A stretch of DNA of 64,000 nucleotides, taken from positions 80,671,502 through 80,735,501 of the forward strand of contig NC_084831.1 in assembly GCF_033115175.1 (NCBI RefSeq), written 5' to 3'. This document shows, one piece after another, positions 33,741 through 45,030 of this stretch; the stretch's first letter is position 1, and every line of letters starts with the position of its first letter. The DNA comes from Lepus europaeus. Its lineage: Eukaryota; Chordata; Mammalia; Lagomorpha; Leporidae. The translations under genes were made by a program, and so were the position numbers. The notes beneath the pieces are model-generated. The model had not been told where the DNA came from. It saw only the letters and a list, made by a program, of their open reading frames with translations, and searched no databases.

Positions 33741-33999
33741 ATGTGTTCTATCTGATGAGAAGCTCCCAGAGATGTGTGGGTCCCATGAGGGCTCCCCCAC
33801 CACATTTGGCTGCAGTTAAAGTGATTTTCAAGCATGAGCAGTTAAGCAAATATGGGAGAAGAAGGTGATGCCCATTTCTTTTGTCCATTTGCCAAGACTG
33901 AAGGGCTTGAGAAGAACACCTAGTTCCTGGCAGTGAACTTGGCACTTGAAAGCTCCAGTGTTAGTTTTTTCACCTTCCCCACATCCTCCTGCCTATTCA

Positions 34000-34058
34000 T
34001 TAAAAAAATTATTTGTTTACTTATTTATTTGAAAGGCTGAGTGATGGGGCACACACAC

Positions 34059-34093
<35 letters not shown>

Positions 34094-34209
34094 AACTTCC
34101 ATTTGCTGGTTCACTGCCCAAATGCCCACAACTGGGGCTGGGCCAGGCTGAAGCCAGGATCCCAGAGCACCATCCAGCTCTCCTATGTGGATGGCAGGCA
34201 CTCAACTAC
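34000..34209 (-). repeat. C-SINE cut off at duplication copy B
   Basis: Reverse copy from the tail side (TTACTTATTTATTTGAAAGG, then (GA)n) to GGATGGCAGGCACTCAAC, where it stops about halfway. The expected continuation (GGGCCATCTTC... to the tRNA-like head) is missing. Duplication copy B starts at the break. Confidence 0.88.
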
Positions 34210-35233
34210 TTGCAGCTCATTCATTTGCAATGGGAAAATAGGGATAAGGACATATTTGTGCGTGTCACGTGTAATATGCAAAAGAGCTAACAAAAGTGTG
34301 GAGAGTGGTGACCTGACCCTTTGGCAATGGGCAGCGCCCATGACTGTATCCCAACTTCTGAACTCCTTTCTTTCTTCTTCTTCTTCTTCTTCTCCTTCTT
34401 CTTCTTCTTCTTCTTCTTCTTCTTCTTCTCCTTCTCCTTCTCCTTCTCCTTCTCCTTCTCCTTCTCCTTCTCCTTCTCCTTCTCCTTCTCCTTCTCCTTC
34501 TCCTTCTCCTTCTCCTTCTCCTTCTCCTTCTCCTTCTCCTTCTCCTTCTCCTTCTTCTTCTTCTTCTTCTTCTTCTTTTTTTGACAGGCACAGTGGATAG
34601 TGAGAGAGACAGAGAGAAAGGTCTTCCTTTTTGCCGTTGGTTCACCCTCCAATGGCCGCCACGGTAGCGCGCTGCGGCCGGCGCACTGCACTGATCCGAT
34701 GGCAGGAACCAGGTGCTTATCCTAGTCTCCCATGGGGTGCAGGGCCCAAGGACTTGGGCCATCCTCCACTGCACTCCCTGGCCACAGCAGAGAGCTGCTG
34801 AACTCCTTTCTAGGAGCGCCCTGGGGTTGGGTCCCAGCAGGAAGCCGGCCTCTCTGCATCAACCACTCCAGAGGAAGAGAAGAACAGGGAGGGAGCACTT
34901 TGCCCTGGAGAGCACAGTTGCCATCATCCGATGATCACGGGGCTGCCCTCCTCTCCTGGCTCTCCAGGCTCCCGTGGTAACTGGAGAAGATCCCACAGGG
35001 AGACAGTGTGGCATTTCCTTGGCTCTTGTTTCTACTGAATTCCAGGCTCGAGTGGCACATGGACAACACTGCTTCCTAGCGTGGCATCACATAAACGGGC
35101 TGGAAGAGGTGGCTTAATAAGACCCCCATAAGGATAAGAGAAGCGGTGGAAAGAATTGACGATGCTGCTTCCTCTCCAATATCTGCCATGCATCACGGCC
35201 CAGAGGAAGGTAGCATTTGAGTCCCCAGAGACA
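34210..35233 (+). repeat. Direct duplication, copy B (interrupted by a SINE)
   Basis: The same block as 21467-22045, in the same orientation about 12.7 kb away. Homology is clear from GCTCATTC at 34215 to CCCCAGAGACA at 35233, and ends abruptly on both sides. It is interrupted at 34372-34797 by a truncated CSINE2 with a 14-base target duplication, absent from copy A. Copy A therefore shows the pre-insertion state of the site. Confidence 0.92.
34372..34797 (-). mobile_element. 5'-truncated CSINE2 with a ~205-base expanded tail, inside copy B
   Basis: On the plus strand: a (TTC)n then (TTCTCC)n then (TTC)n tract (34372-34577), then GACAGGCACAGTGGATAGTG and the reversed CSINE2 body to CCACAGCAGAGAGCTG. 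The head-proximal portion is missing. The 14-base target duplication CTGAACTCCTTTCT lies at 34358-34371 and 34798-34811. In SINE sense the tail is a GAA/GGAGAA array, evidently grown from the original A tail. Low-complexity ORFs of Arg, Ser-Pro, Phe-Ser or Lys-Glu come from this tract. Confidence 0.95.
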
Positions 35234-35708
35234 CCTGGGTCAGGAGAACACGGCACCAGGGTCAGGAGAATGATGGTTTTCGTAGCTTTGGTCTGAAGCT
35301 GGGCAGGGAGGAAGTGGCAGGCTGGGCTGGGCTGCAGGTGCCACAGAGTGCCTAGAGGCTCGTTGTGTAATCCAGTACACTGCATAAATCCATCACAGGC
35401 TTGCATCCAGCACCTAATAAACACCTAGCATGAGCCCAGCAGAGTTGGGGAGCTTGCAAAACAGTAGACGGTTCTGCCACCTTGAAGGGATGACTTCAAC
35501 CCTCTAGGACTTCTCTTTCCAGGGCAGTGCTATTCCTTGCTTACCCTCTTCTAAGCAAAAGGCAAAAGGCGGCGCAGGAGTTCTCGTTTACGTTTCTTCA
35601 AGGATAGGTGGCTCTCGAAGAAACAGTGCTTTATTCTTTTCCTCTGACAGTTCTTCACATGGACTACAGCTCAGTTATGGGTCCCCAAAAGGCCCTGTAG
35701 TATTCTTC
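35234..35708. other. Intergenic unique sequence
   Basis: Right flank of duplication copy B. It shows neither the missing half of the C-SINE that breaks off at 34209 nor homology to the right flank of copy A. Confidence 0.45.
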
Positions 35709-35749
35709 TTTTTAAAAATATATTTTATGTATTTGAATGGCAGAGGCAG

Positions 35750-35789
<40 letters not shown>

Positions 35790-36012
35790 ATCTTCCATCC
35801 GCTGGTTCACTTCCCAAATGGCTGCAAAAGTCAAGAGCCTGGAACCCCATCCAGGTCTCCCAGGTGGGCAGCAGGGGCCTGATCACTTGGGCCATCTTCC
35901 TTCTGCTGCCCTCTCAGTTGCACCAGCAGGAGCTGGATCGGAAGGGGAGCCACTAGGACTGGAGCCCATGCTCACATGGGATGCTGGGAGCCCAGGCGCA
36001 AAGCATTGCCTT
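35709..36012 (-). repeat. C-SINE
   Basis: Reverse copy: TTTAAAAATATATTTTATG, (GA)n, GCTGGTTCACTTCCCAAATG, GGGCCATCTTCCTTCTGC and an eroded head near CAAAGCATTGCC. Confidence 0.9.
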
Positions 36013-36782
36013 GAGTTAGGTGACTGGCTTTGGGGTCTGGTTGCCCAGTTCCCTGCTTTCTTCGCCGGCATCTTGCATCTAAACGCACAAGCAGACTGCC
36101 TTCTCCTTGTTCTCAACAGGTGACCTTGAGGGGCAGTATGGAGAGAGGGTGCAGTTGAGCACCTGCTGGAAATGCTGTCTCCTTCCTGCCCGCGGGGTGC
36201 CAGTTCCATGGCCCTCGAACAGGAGTTTTATCTCTGAGGTTAGGACAAACATGCTGGACTCCTTCGTCTCCTTCTGTCAGGATCTGACCTGGTCGCCGGG
36301 TAAACCATGGGCTGCCCCGGACTATGCATTTATCAAGTCTCAGCCATTGTCAGAAGGCAATTAGCCCTGGGGTGGCAGGAAGCGGGGGTGGTTTCTAGAA
36401 GTGGTGTCCTACAGACTGGTCTCGGCCCCAGCATCCTTGTCCTCCTAACCCAGGGCAGAGCTCCCTCTTGCCTGGCTGTGCTAAATTTCCAAGGAGGTTT
36501 AATGTTCCCACATGTTTGTTTTGGTGTTCTTTTGCCCATAGCCTAACATAAAATCTGACGCTTTTTATAGGTGGATAAATCCTTTTTAAAGGCTCTTTTG
36601 TTATCACTATGGGTTGGTGAGCACTGGCTTTACGGGACCAGTGAAACCTCAGAATCACACTTTGATGTGTCTGGAAGGGACCAAGTGACCCCTTGGCACA
36701 GCCCCTCAGGCAGCAGGGGAAGAAGCCAGAGTTCAGAGGGCTCTTTGTCTTGCAGGAGGTACCTGCTCTTTTCTTTTTCCCT
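36013..36782. other. Intergenic unique sequence
   Basis: No recognised element; short ORFs on both strands are unsupported. Confidence 0.4.
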
Positions 36783-37122
36783 AAAGATTTAATTATCTAT
36801 TTGAAAATCAGAGTTATTTGAAAATCGGGGGGGGGGGGCAGAGGGAGGTCTTCCACCCACGAGTTCATTCCCCAAATGTTCGCAATGGCTGGGGCTGGGC
36901 CAGGATGAAGCCAGGAGCCAGGAGCCAGGAGCCAGGAGCTTCCTCCAGGTCTCCATCATGGGTAGCAGGGGCCCAAACACTTGGGCAGTCTTCTGCTGCC
37001 TTCCCCAGGGCATTAGCAGGGAGCTGGATCAGAAGTGGAGCAGCCAGGACTTGAACCTATGCCCATGTGGGATGCCGGTGTTGCAGGCAGCCACTTGACC
37101 CTCTAGGCCACAGCACCAGCCC
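36783..37122 (-). repeat. C-SINE with local duplication and G run
   Basis: Reverse copy in which the tail-side GTTATTTGAAAATC unit is repeated and followed by a G run of about 10, and the AGGAGCCAGG unit is repeated several times near 36915. It ends in the CTAGGCCACAGCACCAGCCC head. Confidence 0.92.
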
Positions 37123-37164
37123 CGGAACACGTTGGGCAGAGGTGGATTTGAGGTGTGACTGTCA

Positions 37165-37270
37165 CCTTCGTGCTGCCGGACCTTGGGTCAACGCCTGGAG
37201 CCTCTCTTTCCGTATGCACCGGGCAGGATGGTGGAAGGAACCTCACAGCCCTGTTGTGAGAGGTACAGAC
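37165..37270 (+). repeat. Possible MIR fragment
   Basis: GGACCTTGGGTCAACGCCTGG...CCTCACAGCCCTGTTGTGAGAG resembles the MIR core in order. Short and diverged. Confidence 0.5.
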
Positions 37271-37599
37271 AGTTCCTCCGGGGCGGGGGGAAGGGAAGGT
37301 CACGCAGGTGAGCCAAGTCAGAACCCCAGGCTGCGACTCTCCCCAGAATCTTCTTGGGAGGTCTTCAGTTTGCTATTCAATTACAATCTAGATTCTTCTT
37401 TGTCCCACCCAAAGTTCTAGTTCAGGATTTTGCAGACGCAGCATGGTCTGAGGACTCGTGTTTATGCGATGACAGCATCAATTTTTTATTTTTTTCTGGA
37501 TGAATTAATAATCAACTCTCCATTGTATTTAGGCAAAACCAGACATCACCTCATGCGCGTCTCCTACAGGGGGAGCGTCATTTATTCCACTCATGCTGG

Positions 37600-38850
37600 C
37601 GAGTTTTCCATTTAGATCTGGTGGCAGCAGGAAGAGGGGTCGAGGGGGTTTCCGGCCCATCAGGAGGACGGCACTGGTTCACAGGCGGGAGCCCCCCGGG
37701 ATGCGGGCCTGCGCCCAGCGCCCACCGCTGGTCTCCGCCCGCCCCTGCAGCCCTCGCCAGGCCGTCGCCCGCACCTCAGACACTAGGTGGCGCCACAGGC
37801 ACGTCCATGCGGCCGGCGGCGCGCTCGCAGCCGGCGCGGACCTGCCGCGGTGCAGCGGCGCTCTCGGGCCTTCCACGCAGTGTCCGGGTCTGCGCCCTGA
37901 TCTCCCCTCTGAAGTGCGCCCCTCTCCGGGGACAGCCTGGGTTGTCCTGCCCAGGGAAGGGACTCGCGCCTTCCTGGGGCGGTCGGCGTCTCCCAGTCAG
38001 CGCGAAGGGCCAAGCGCGTGTGTTCCTGGCCGGTCGCTGCGCCCGCTCACGGTTGTTCCTGATTCATGCACTTACCGCGGCAGGGCTTTTGGGGGGCTAC
38101 ACAGCCCTATTCCCCTCCATTGTAGAGATGCAGGCTCCAGGCGCGGGCCGGCAGAGGTCGCCGCGGGCTGCGGACGCGCCGGTCTTCGGCCAGAGGCGCC
38201 CCCTGGCGGCGGCCGGGGCCCCGGGGCCGCTTCCCTGGCGGCCGGGTCGCTGCCTTCCGAGCCACGCGCGGCGCTCCCCACGCCGGGCCTGTGCCATCGA
38301 CCACGCAGGGCTCCGCTAGCGGCTCCCGCTCTGCCCCGACGGCCGCTGCGTGGACTCCCGGGGCCCCTGGCGGGCTGGGCCGGCCGCGCTGGCTGGCTGC
38401 TTGGAGAGAGGAGTGACGCAGGGAGCCACGGACCCTTCCCAGGTCGGGGACCCGTCCCTTCAGGCTGGCCGGGGTGAGTGACGGGCCAGGCTGATTTCCT
38501 GTACTTCCCGCCGAGCGCCTGGCGAGCGCGAAGTGCGTGCCCGGGGGCCCAGTGCCCGCCGCGCTCCGGCTGAGAGACCGAGGGCACAGGGCCGGGCCGC
38601 GCCCGCCGCGCCCGCCCCGCGACCGTGGGCAGGGCCATCCTTGCTGGGCCTCAGTGCCCCGTCCTGTGAGGTGGGCATATTGCTGCTCGGGGGCGCGGGG
38701 AGCGTTGTGAACTGTTCTGTGTATCAGGTGCAGGGCAAGCGTTCTGCTGCCAGCAGCAGCGAGCCTCCGCTCCAGGCTCTCGCCAGGCGGTTCCTAGGGG
38801 AATCAGAAGGCGCCGGCCTTTGCCACCTTGATTGGCATTAGGCGAGACTT
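37600..38850. promoter_or_regulatory. CpG island 1 (orphan promoter candidate)
   Basis: About 1.2 kb of sharply higher GC and dense CpG dinucleotides (clusters near 37690-37880, 38130-38420 and 38500-38640), flanked by AT-richer DNA on both sides and free of SINEs. GC-box-like CCGCCCC sequences occur, for example near 38608. A strong splice donor, GGG|GTGAGTG, lies at 38471-38479 on the plus strand and could end a first exon. Frames of 294 and 232 residues (37593-38477 and 37621-38319) overlap in different phases, as expected when stop codons are rare at high GC, and have no recognisable domain. The position about 33 kb beyond HS2ST1 suggests a lncRNA promoter (in human, LINC01140 lies downstream of HS2ST1), but this is inference. 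Confidence 0.8.
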
Positions 38851-39340
38851 CCGTGAGCTATGCGTGTTTCCCTTATATGTAAGGAGCCTTTCCTCTCCGC
38901 GGTAGGCGAGAAGATGGGATAACCGGCTGATTTTCTTCTCCCGGGGTGGGGTGGGGGAAGCTCCAGAACCATGCGAGTCCTAGGGAGACCGGGTAACACC
39001 GGGGCACATCAGCGTCCTTGTGTGCTCCACGGCCTCGCTTCTTTGATGAAAGGCTCCAGGGCACCAGCGGTCACCACCGGGCCATCTCATTGGAAGGGAC
39101 CTGCACAGGACAGCGAGTCCAGCTCACCGCTTTTGGAGGAAATGTGGTTTATGAAGATTTCTCAGTGTGAGATCTCGTGAACCGTTCCTTTAACTAAAAA
39201 CCAAACCAGATATTCCTTCTCCTCTACTTGCCTGTGGCTGCTGGAAACATCAGCAAAGTCCTTGGTGAATTCCTGCTGTGGTTCTATTGCGATCGTCCAG
39301 GTGTTGTTAGAGAGTGAGTACCCTTGTTTTAAGAGTTTAA
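38851..39340. other. Intergenic flank of CpG island 1
   Basis: GC drops back to background. No repeat or gene recognised. Confidence 0.4.
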
Positions 39341-39649
39341 CTGTTGGGCGAAGTGTGGTGTTGTAGGTCAAGGTGCCCACATCCCGTATGAGGTGTTGAT
39401 TTGTGTCCTGGCTACTGCACCGTCATCCACCTTCCTGCTAATGAGCCTGGGAAGGGAGTAGATGACGGCTCAGATACTTGGGTCTCTGTCACCCACCATG
39501 ATGGAGTTCCTGGCTCCTGGCTCCTGGCCCAGCCCTGGCTGTTGCAGCCATTTGGAGAGTGAAACAGTGGATGAAAGACATCTCTCTCTCTCTCTCTCTC
39601 TCTCTCTGTCACTCTGCCTTTCAAATAAGTAAATAAAAATTTTAAAGAA
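39341..39649 (+). repeat. C-SINE with target-site duplication
   Basis: Plus copy from CTGTTGGGCGAAGTGTGGTG through GAGAGTGAAACAGTGGATG and (CT)n to TCAAATAAGTAAATAAAAA. Flanked by AAGAGTTTAA at 39331-39340 and 39650-39659. Confidence 0.93.
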
Positions 39650-39659
39650 AAGAGTTTAA

Positions 39660-42600
39660 ATAGTAATACTGTTGATACCCCACCTTTAACATGTCGTTAT
39701 CAGTGGAAACCAGTTCCAGCACTACCCATGGATGCTCTGAGGGTCTCACCAGCTTCTGTCTTTGGTCACCTTGACATTGCATGGACAGAGCAAATGCACT
39801 TGGATTCCTGCCAAGATCCTTTCTGAGAGCAGACCCTTCTTCCAGCTTGGGCCTGAGCAGGCCACTGCAGCCCCCAAGGACTGTGGAAGTGGACAGGAGA
39901 CACCCAGGCTCGCTGCTCACCTCTCTGTTCCGCCTGTGGTGCTTGGACCTCACCTGAGAACTGCGCTTGTTTGTTAATGCTGGAACTGGGACTCATGCCG
40001 CTAGCTACCCCGTAGCACCAGCAACTGTTTATTAGTGCTTTGCTAAAGATGGCTGCTTCCCTTGCCAGCCACCTCAAACAGTGTTTCATGAGAACTGGCT
40101 TAATTATTTTGAGAAGACAGTCCAATTAAAAGCTATGCACTCCCTCAGTGTGTGTGTTTATACATAAAGCTGTATATATAACACATATTCGTACGTGTGC
40201 ATATGTATGTGTGTGTGTGTATGGGCTTAGCCATTTAATGACACAGGATAAATTGTTGGGGGGAAAATACCCTTTCCATGACTGTATTCAGGGTAGAGGC
40301 CACCCTGGGAGGGGACGGTGTTGGTGGCTGCTCGTTGAATCTGTGCTGGAAATTCCAACTGCAGAGCCTGGCCCGGTGTTAGAAGCTGGTGGACTTGGGA
40401 CAGGCTGGGCCCGACAGTGGCTGTCCTCTGCCGATGTCCCTTTCTCCTCCCGACAGTACTGACATGCTTACGCTGGAGAATGTTGGGGTAAATGTTTGGG
40501 CCTTGCTGAAGCCCAGGAGGAGTGCGGACTTGGGGCTTTTGTTTCTGGAGCTTGCTGTCTGGCTCTTGTGATGAGCAAATACGTTCTCTTTAAGGAAACA
40601 AACAAACCAAGCAAAAACACCAATTCATCTGGATTTTATTCATTTGTTTTAAATATAAACAAACAAGAAGGGACTGGTTATTTCTGCACCAACTCTCTCA
40701 GATGCAAGTTACTCCATGGCTCGGAGTGGTTGGATGGTGCCTGTCACCATAGGACCCACAGGGCTAGTTCCAACTGTTACTCCGTAAGGCTTTTTTCTCT
40801 CCAAAATTCCCAGTGTTCCTTTAAGGCCCATTTAGCTGCGGGTTTTGTTTATTCTCCCGGCAATCAGCATTTAAAATAAGACAAACAAGCATTTTTTCCT
40901 GTTCTGTGAATCCCCGCCGGCCAGCCTCCACCTGCACACCTGAAGCTAACGTGTCCAATTGAATTTCTCTGTAACCCACATCCCCTTTAGAGACCTGCCC
41001 CCTCCTCACACCAGGCTGGAAATAGAGAACTTGAGCAGGGCAAATGTAATTTTAAGAATTGCTAATGATGCTAGAAATCTGCAATGCAATTAGCATCATT
41101 GGATTTGGCACTCCTCTGAAGGCACAAAACTCCTTGTCATACCGCAGTGGCGGCAGTGGCAAGCGGATCCACGTGTGCCTGGGCGACCCCGGGTTTGCTG
41201 GCAGCGGCTTTGCACTGCAATGGGAGCAGTTGGTTGGTCTCGCACGAAGCTTTCGACTTCTTTGTCTCTTTTCCAGGTTGCAGGAGGATGGGCGTTTTCT
41301 ATTGGTTACAACCTTCATGTTCAATTCTCCCAGTGGAGTCACCTTATATTCTAAGAAATTGAGAGCCATCCCCCAACTTTGTGAACTCACTTTGCTCCCT
41401 CAGATTTCATTGCTCCAGTTCAACTAATGCCACTCCCTCCCCATCCTGGAATCCAGTAGTTCTGGTGTGGTTCACTGCCCTTTGGGACCGTGAGAACCTT
41501 CCCACCATTATTCACCATAGGCTATACTTTCTCTCTCTTTTTCTCAAATTCCCTTCTCTTCTCCACTCCCTGTGGCTCAGAGGTGGTACGAAAAGTTAAA
41601 AATAGGGATGAAAAGAGGCAGAGAGGGAGTAAAAAAAAGCAAATTTTCAAAGTGAGAGAGAGAAAATGAATTATTGGATTAAAAATAAACCTTTACTTTT
41701 TTCATAAGAAGATTATTTTTTGCTCTCTGGAAAAATAACATGGACCAAGCATGGAAATCATGTTAAGTGGCCAGGAGATGGCAAAATCCAGAAGATGATC
41801 TTGATGGGTCTGCTCAGTGTAGCAAGGGTTTTCTGCTCTGGGGATCCTCTCTGAGACAGGGAGGCCCAAATCAGAAGCCTGTAGAGGGGAGCTGTTCCTC
41901 CAAGCATCCAGATGTGTCTGAGAGACAACACGTTCTGGGGCAAATTGATTTCACCCTTGGGAAACTGGAGATTTTTCAAAGTTATGTCTGCAAAGCTGGC
42001 TAATGCAATTCCCCATTAGTGCATTAAAGTGTGCCCTTATTAATTCAAACATAAAGGCAACAAAATAAGCTGTTAAATTTAAAATATAATACATATATAA
42101 TGAGGAGAATGTGTGAAAGCCTTATTCAAATGAAAATACAGGAGTGTTTGAACTACTGAGGTATCTTTTGTATTGAATTATGAGCATATGTAATAGATTT
42201 AATTATTAATTTCCCCATTGTTCTATGCACACAGACAGGGTTCAAGGCACAGTCATTCTCTGGCTTTCATAGATCTAATTTGTATAATTATTGCCTGAAT
42301 AAAGAATTGCTCCAATTCCTAGCTCTCTTTCTTTTTTTTTTTCCCCCTTCTAAATACTATTTCAATGCTGCATTCCAAAAGGGGAACACCTGCCACTTCT
42401 TCAAAGTCAGCTGATCATTTGGAATGATGGACGGCGCTGCTGCTGATGACGTCCCCTTTCAAGTCTCTTTGTCTAAGTGAATTATCGTGCATCCTTTTAA
42501 TTTTATTGAACAAATTACATTTGTCAAGGTCTATCTTTGTAAATAAATGATAACTAGAGACACATGGATGCGTATTTCTGCTGCTCAAGGGCTCTTGTTC

Positions 42601-43734
42601 CATTTCTGGAAGCCAGATGAACATGGAACAAAGGAGAAACTTTCCTCTAAAAGCAATTATCTTTCTGCATTCCCATCAGTATAATTATATTGCAGGGAAT
42701 TTTAAGAAGCTGTAGAAGTAGAATTGAATGCTTAAAACTGTGTTTGCTGAATTGCTATGCAAAAGTTGAACAGGCTGTATTGCATCACACAAAATAGTCT
42801 AACTCTCTCCTGGCCGCATTTCTATAAGTTTAGAATGTGCCTGGAGGATGCAGAGTGTGGGGCCGGGTGGGGATAAGGTGAACCATATTTAGGGGTCCCT
42901 GTGTCTCCTGACTGGAATAGTTAACGACAGTTCTGAAACCCAAGGGCTGTTAGCAAGGTGAGTGGGAATGTGTACAATAAAACTACCCATTTCTAGTCTA
43001 TTTGGAGAGCTTCTGATTTGCAGATTGCTCTCTGCCTGGAACAGAAAACTACTCGCTATTAACTAAGCCCTGAATGGGGGTGGAATAAGAATGGGGCTGT
43101 TTGTGAAACGATGGTAGCAGAAATGACATTGCCCCAAAATGCAAGCCAGCAGCTGGTTCAGAGAGCTATTGAATGTGGTTTGTGTGGCTACCGTGTCAAT
43201 ACTGCATGTCAACAACAATCATTTCTTTATTGTTGGTTCCCACCTAATTTAGTGACATGAACTGTGGCTGTGAAGGAAACTATATTGTCTCATCGATAAT
43301 CTCATCCCTCTCTCAATTTTTAGCAAACTAACTGATGGACGTTTCGGGGGGTGGGATTTGGGGAAGCACCAATGCGAAGAGATGGTGGTGAATGCCAGAA
43401 TCATGGGTTAGTGCGGTGTGGTCGGTAGGTTTTGAATTACACGACAATCGATGGGGTGACACAGTTGTCCAGAGACCTGAAACTAAGGAAATGCAGAAAC
43501 AAGATGGGCTTTGTGTCTTCAAAGAGAAGTGGGTTAAAGGGTGAGTCAAAAGCCTAGAAAAAATATTTCTAGTTCACAAGAGGCTGCACAGAGCAGTTGT
43601 CAGATGGTGGACTCGGAGTCTAGATGGAGGACGCTCACCTGGTCTCCGGCACTTCCATGTCCCAAACTGTAAGATGAGAGGTCTGGCCCAGATGATAACT
43701 TATGCTTAGACTTGGGGCCAAGATCGTGAATCCC
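39660..43734. other. Long SINE-free stretch, AT-rich from ~40.6 kb
   Basis: There is a short mixed GT/AT run at about 40145-40225, and otherwise mostly unique sequence. 40.6-43.3 kb is AT-rich, with many TAAT-type motifs and a 10-base inverted repeat (41064-41100), and looks like non-coding DNA under constraint. No exon signature. Confidence 0.45.
41064..41100. repeat. 10-bp inverted repeat with TAAT-type core
   Basis: AATGATGCTA (41064-41073) and TAGCATCATT (41091-41100) are exact reverse complements 17 bases apart. The left arm is preceded by CT and the right by AT, giving CTAATGATG and ATTAGCATC, homeodomain-like cores. Confidence 0.9.
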
Positions 43735-44130
43735 CTCATATCAATCAGCTTTTCACTTCTATAATATTATGCCTGAGGCAAGTTACTTTATAAAGAGAAT
43801 ATGTTTATTTAGCTCCGTTTTGGAGGTTCAAGTCCAAATGGTGTGGCACCACTGGTTTTCCCTCTTAACAGGGCAACAGAATGGCAGTGGCAGAATGTGT
43901 GTAGACACTGGATCACATGGAGAGCCAGGAGGCAGAGAGTGAGGAGGAACCGGGCGGCATACAGCAAGCAACAGGGAGCACGCATGTCTCTGTCTGTGTG
44001 GTCTCTTGCATGCGGTCATTAACCACCCGATCCAATCTCATCACTTCTCCAAGTACCATAAACATAAGACTTGGGGACTGAACTGATCTGGGGGAGACAG
44101 ATATTCACACTATTTCACCCCTTCATTGGG
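43735..44130 (-). repeat. Ancient LTR, MaLR-like, reverse
   Basis: GCCTGAGGCAAGTTACTTTATAAAG, TTTATTTAGCTCCGTTTTGG, GAGGTTCAAGTCCAAATGG and CAATCTCATCACTTCTCC follow the reversed order of MST/MLT1-type solo LTRs. No internal viral genes. Confidence 0.7.
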
Positions 44131-44559
44131 ACACTGACATCGATAGGGGAGCGATGCAAAGGAGCTCCACGCACTAGGATTGGACCACGAGAGCTTTATG
44201 AATTTGCTGAAGGGAAAATGTTTATTCTTTTGAGAAAACAAGCCCAGTGTTTTCTGTCTCCAGTTTCTGTGGTTGAGGTTTTGATGATAGGCAGGAGCTG
44301 AAACCTAAGAGATGGTCAGAGGAACCTGGTTGGAAAGTGATAGTCTATGAAACAGGTTTAAGGTGGTGCCAGGGCCTCTTGGTACTGAAAAGTCTGTTCT
44401 CGGAGGCCATGGCTGCTGTGCTTGGCTTGCTTCACTCTGATCATCTCCTTAAGCAGGACTGCAGGGAAAAGGCAAAGAAAGTCAGCATGTTCAGCTTAGC
44501 AGGGAATTCAGCTCACCGCAAACGTGTCGGACACTCTGCCTGGTGCTGGTAATAGATGG

Positions 44560-45030
44560 TCACACGGTCCCTGTTCTTAGGACTATGTATATTGCATGAG
44601 TCTGATGGTAAAACCAGGTAGAACACCAGTGATCATAGCACAGAGCAATGAGGGCCATGACAGCGTCTGCCGGGTGGGAGGGCGTGCAGTGGAGCACCCA
44701 ACTCAGCCCCAGGCCTGAGGAGAGTCACGGAAGGCCTTGGAGGGAAGTGAGGCTCAAGTGGGCAAATCAGATAAAAGTCAAATAGGGGAATGTTAGCAAA
44801 GGTCCAGATGCAAGAAACTGCTAATGTTGCAAGACAGCCAAGGAGGAGGGTGAGGGAGTGAGCATGAGGATGAAGCCAAGGGTATCAGTGTGAGCCAGGT
44901 GAGGAGCGATGGGGGCTGGGCAGAGGGTTTGAACTTCCTGTGGCTAGTTACAGGGAAGCACTGAAGGCATTGCAGAGGTAAGAGGCACGATCGGGGCTGA
45001 GCTTTAGAAGCACCAGGCAGTCAGGCTTGG
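44560..45030 (-). repeat. Possible ancient LINE (L2-like) fragment
   Basis: CACGGAAGGCCTTGGAGGG, CAAATAGGGGAATGTTAGC and GCACTGAAGGCATTGCAGAGG resemble the same old repeat class suspected at 33400-33740. Weak match. Confidence 0.35.

Noticed and set aside
34265..34774. Poly-Arg, Lys-Glu, Ser-Pro and Phe-Ser frames
   Set aside because: These are translations of the TTC/TTCTCC microsatellite tail of a SINE and not a low-complexity protein gene.
37593..38477. 294-residue and overlapping 232-residue frames in CpG island 1
   Set aside because: Long frames in several phases and on both strands are expected where GC is very high. Composition is Arg/Pro/Ala/Gly-rich and no domain is recognisable.
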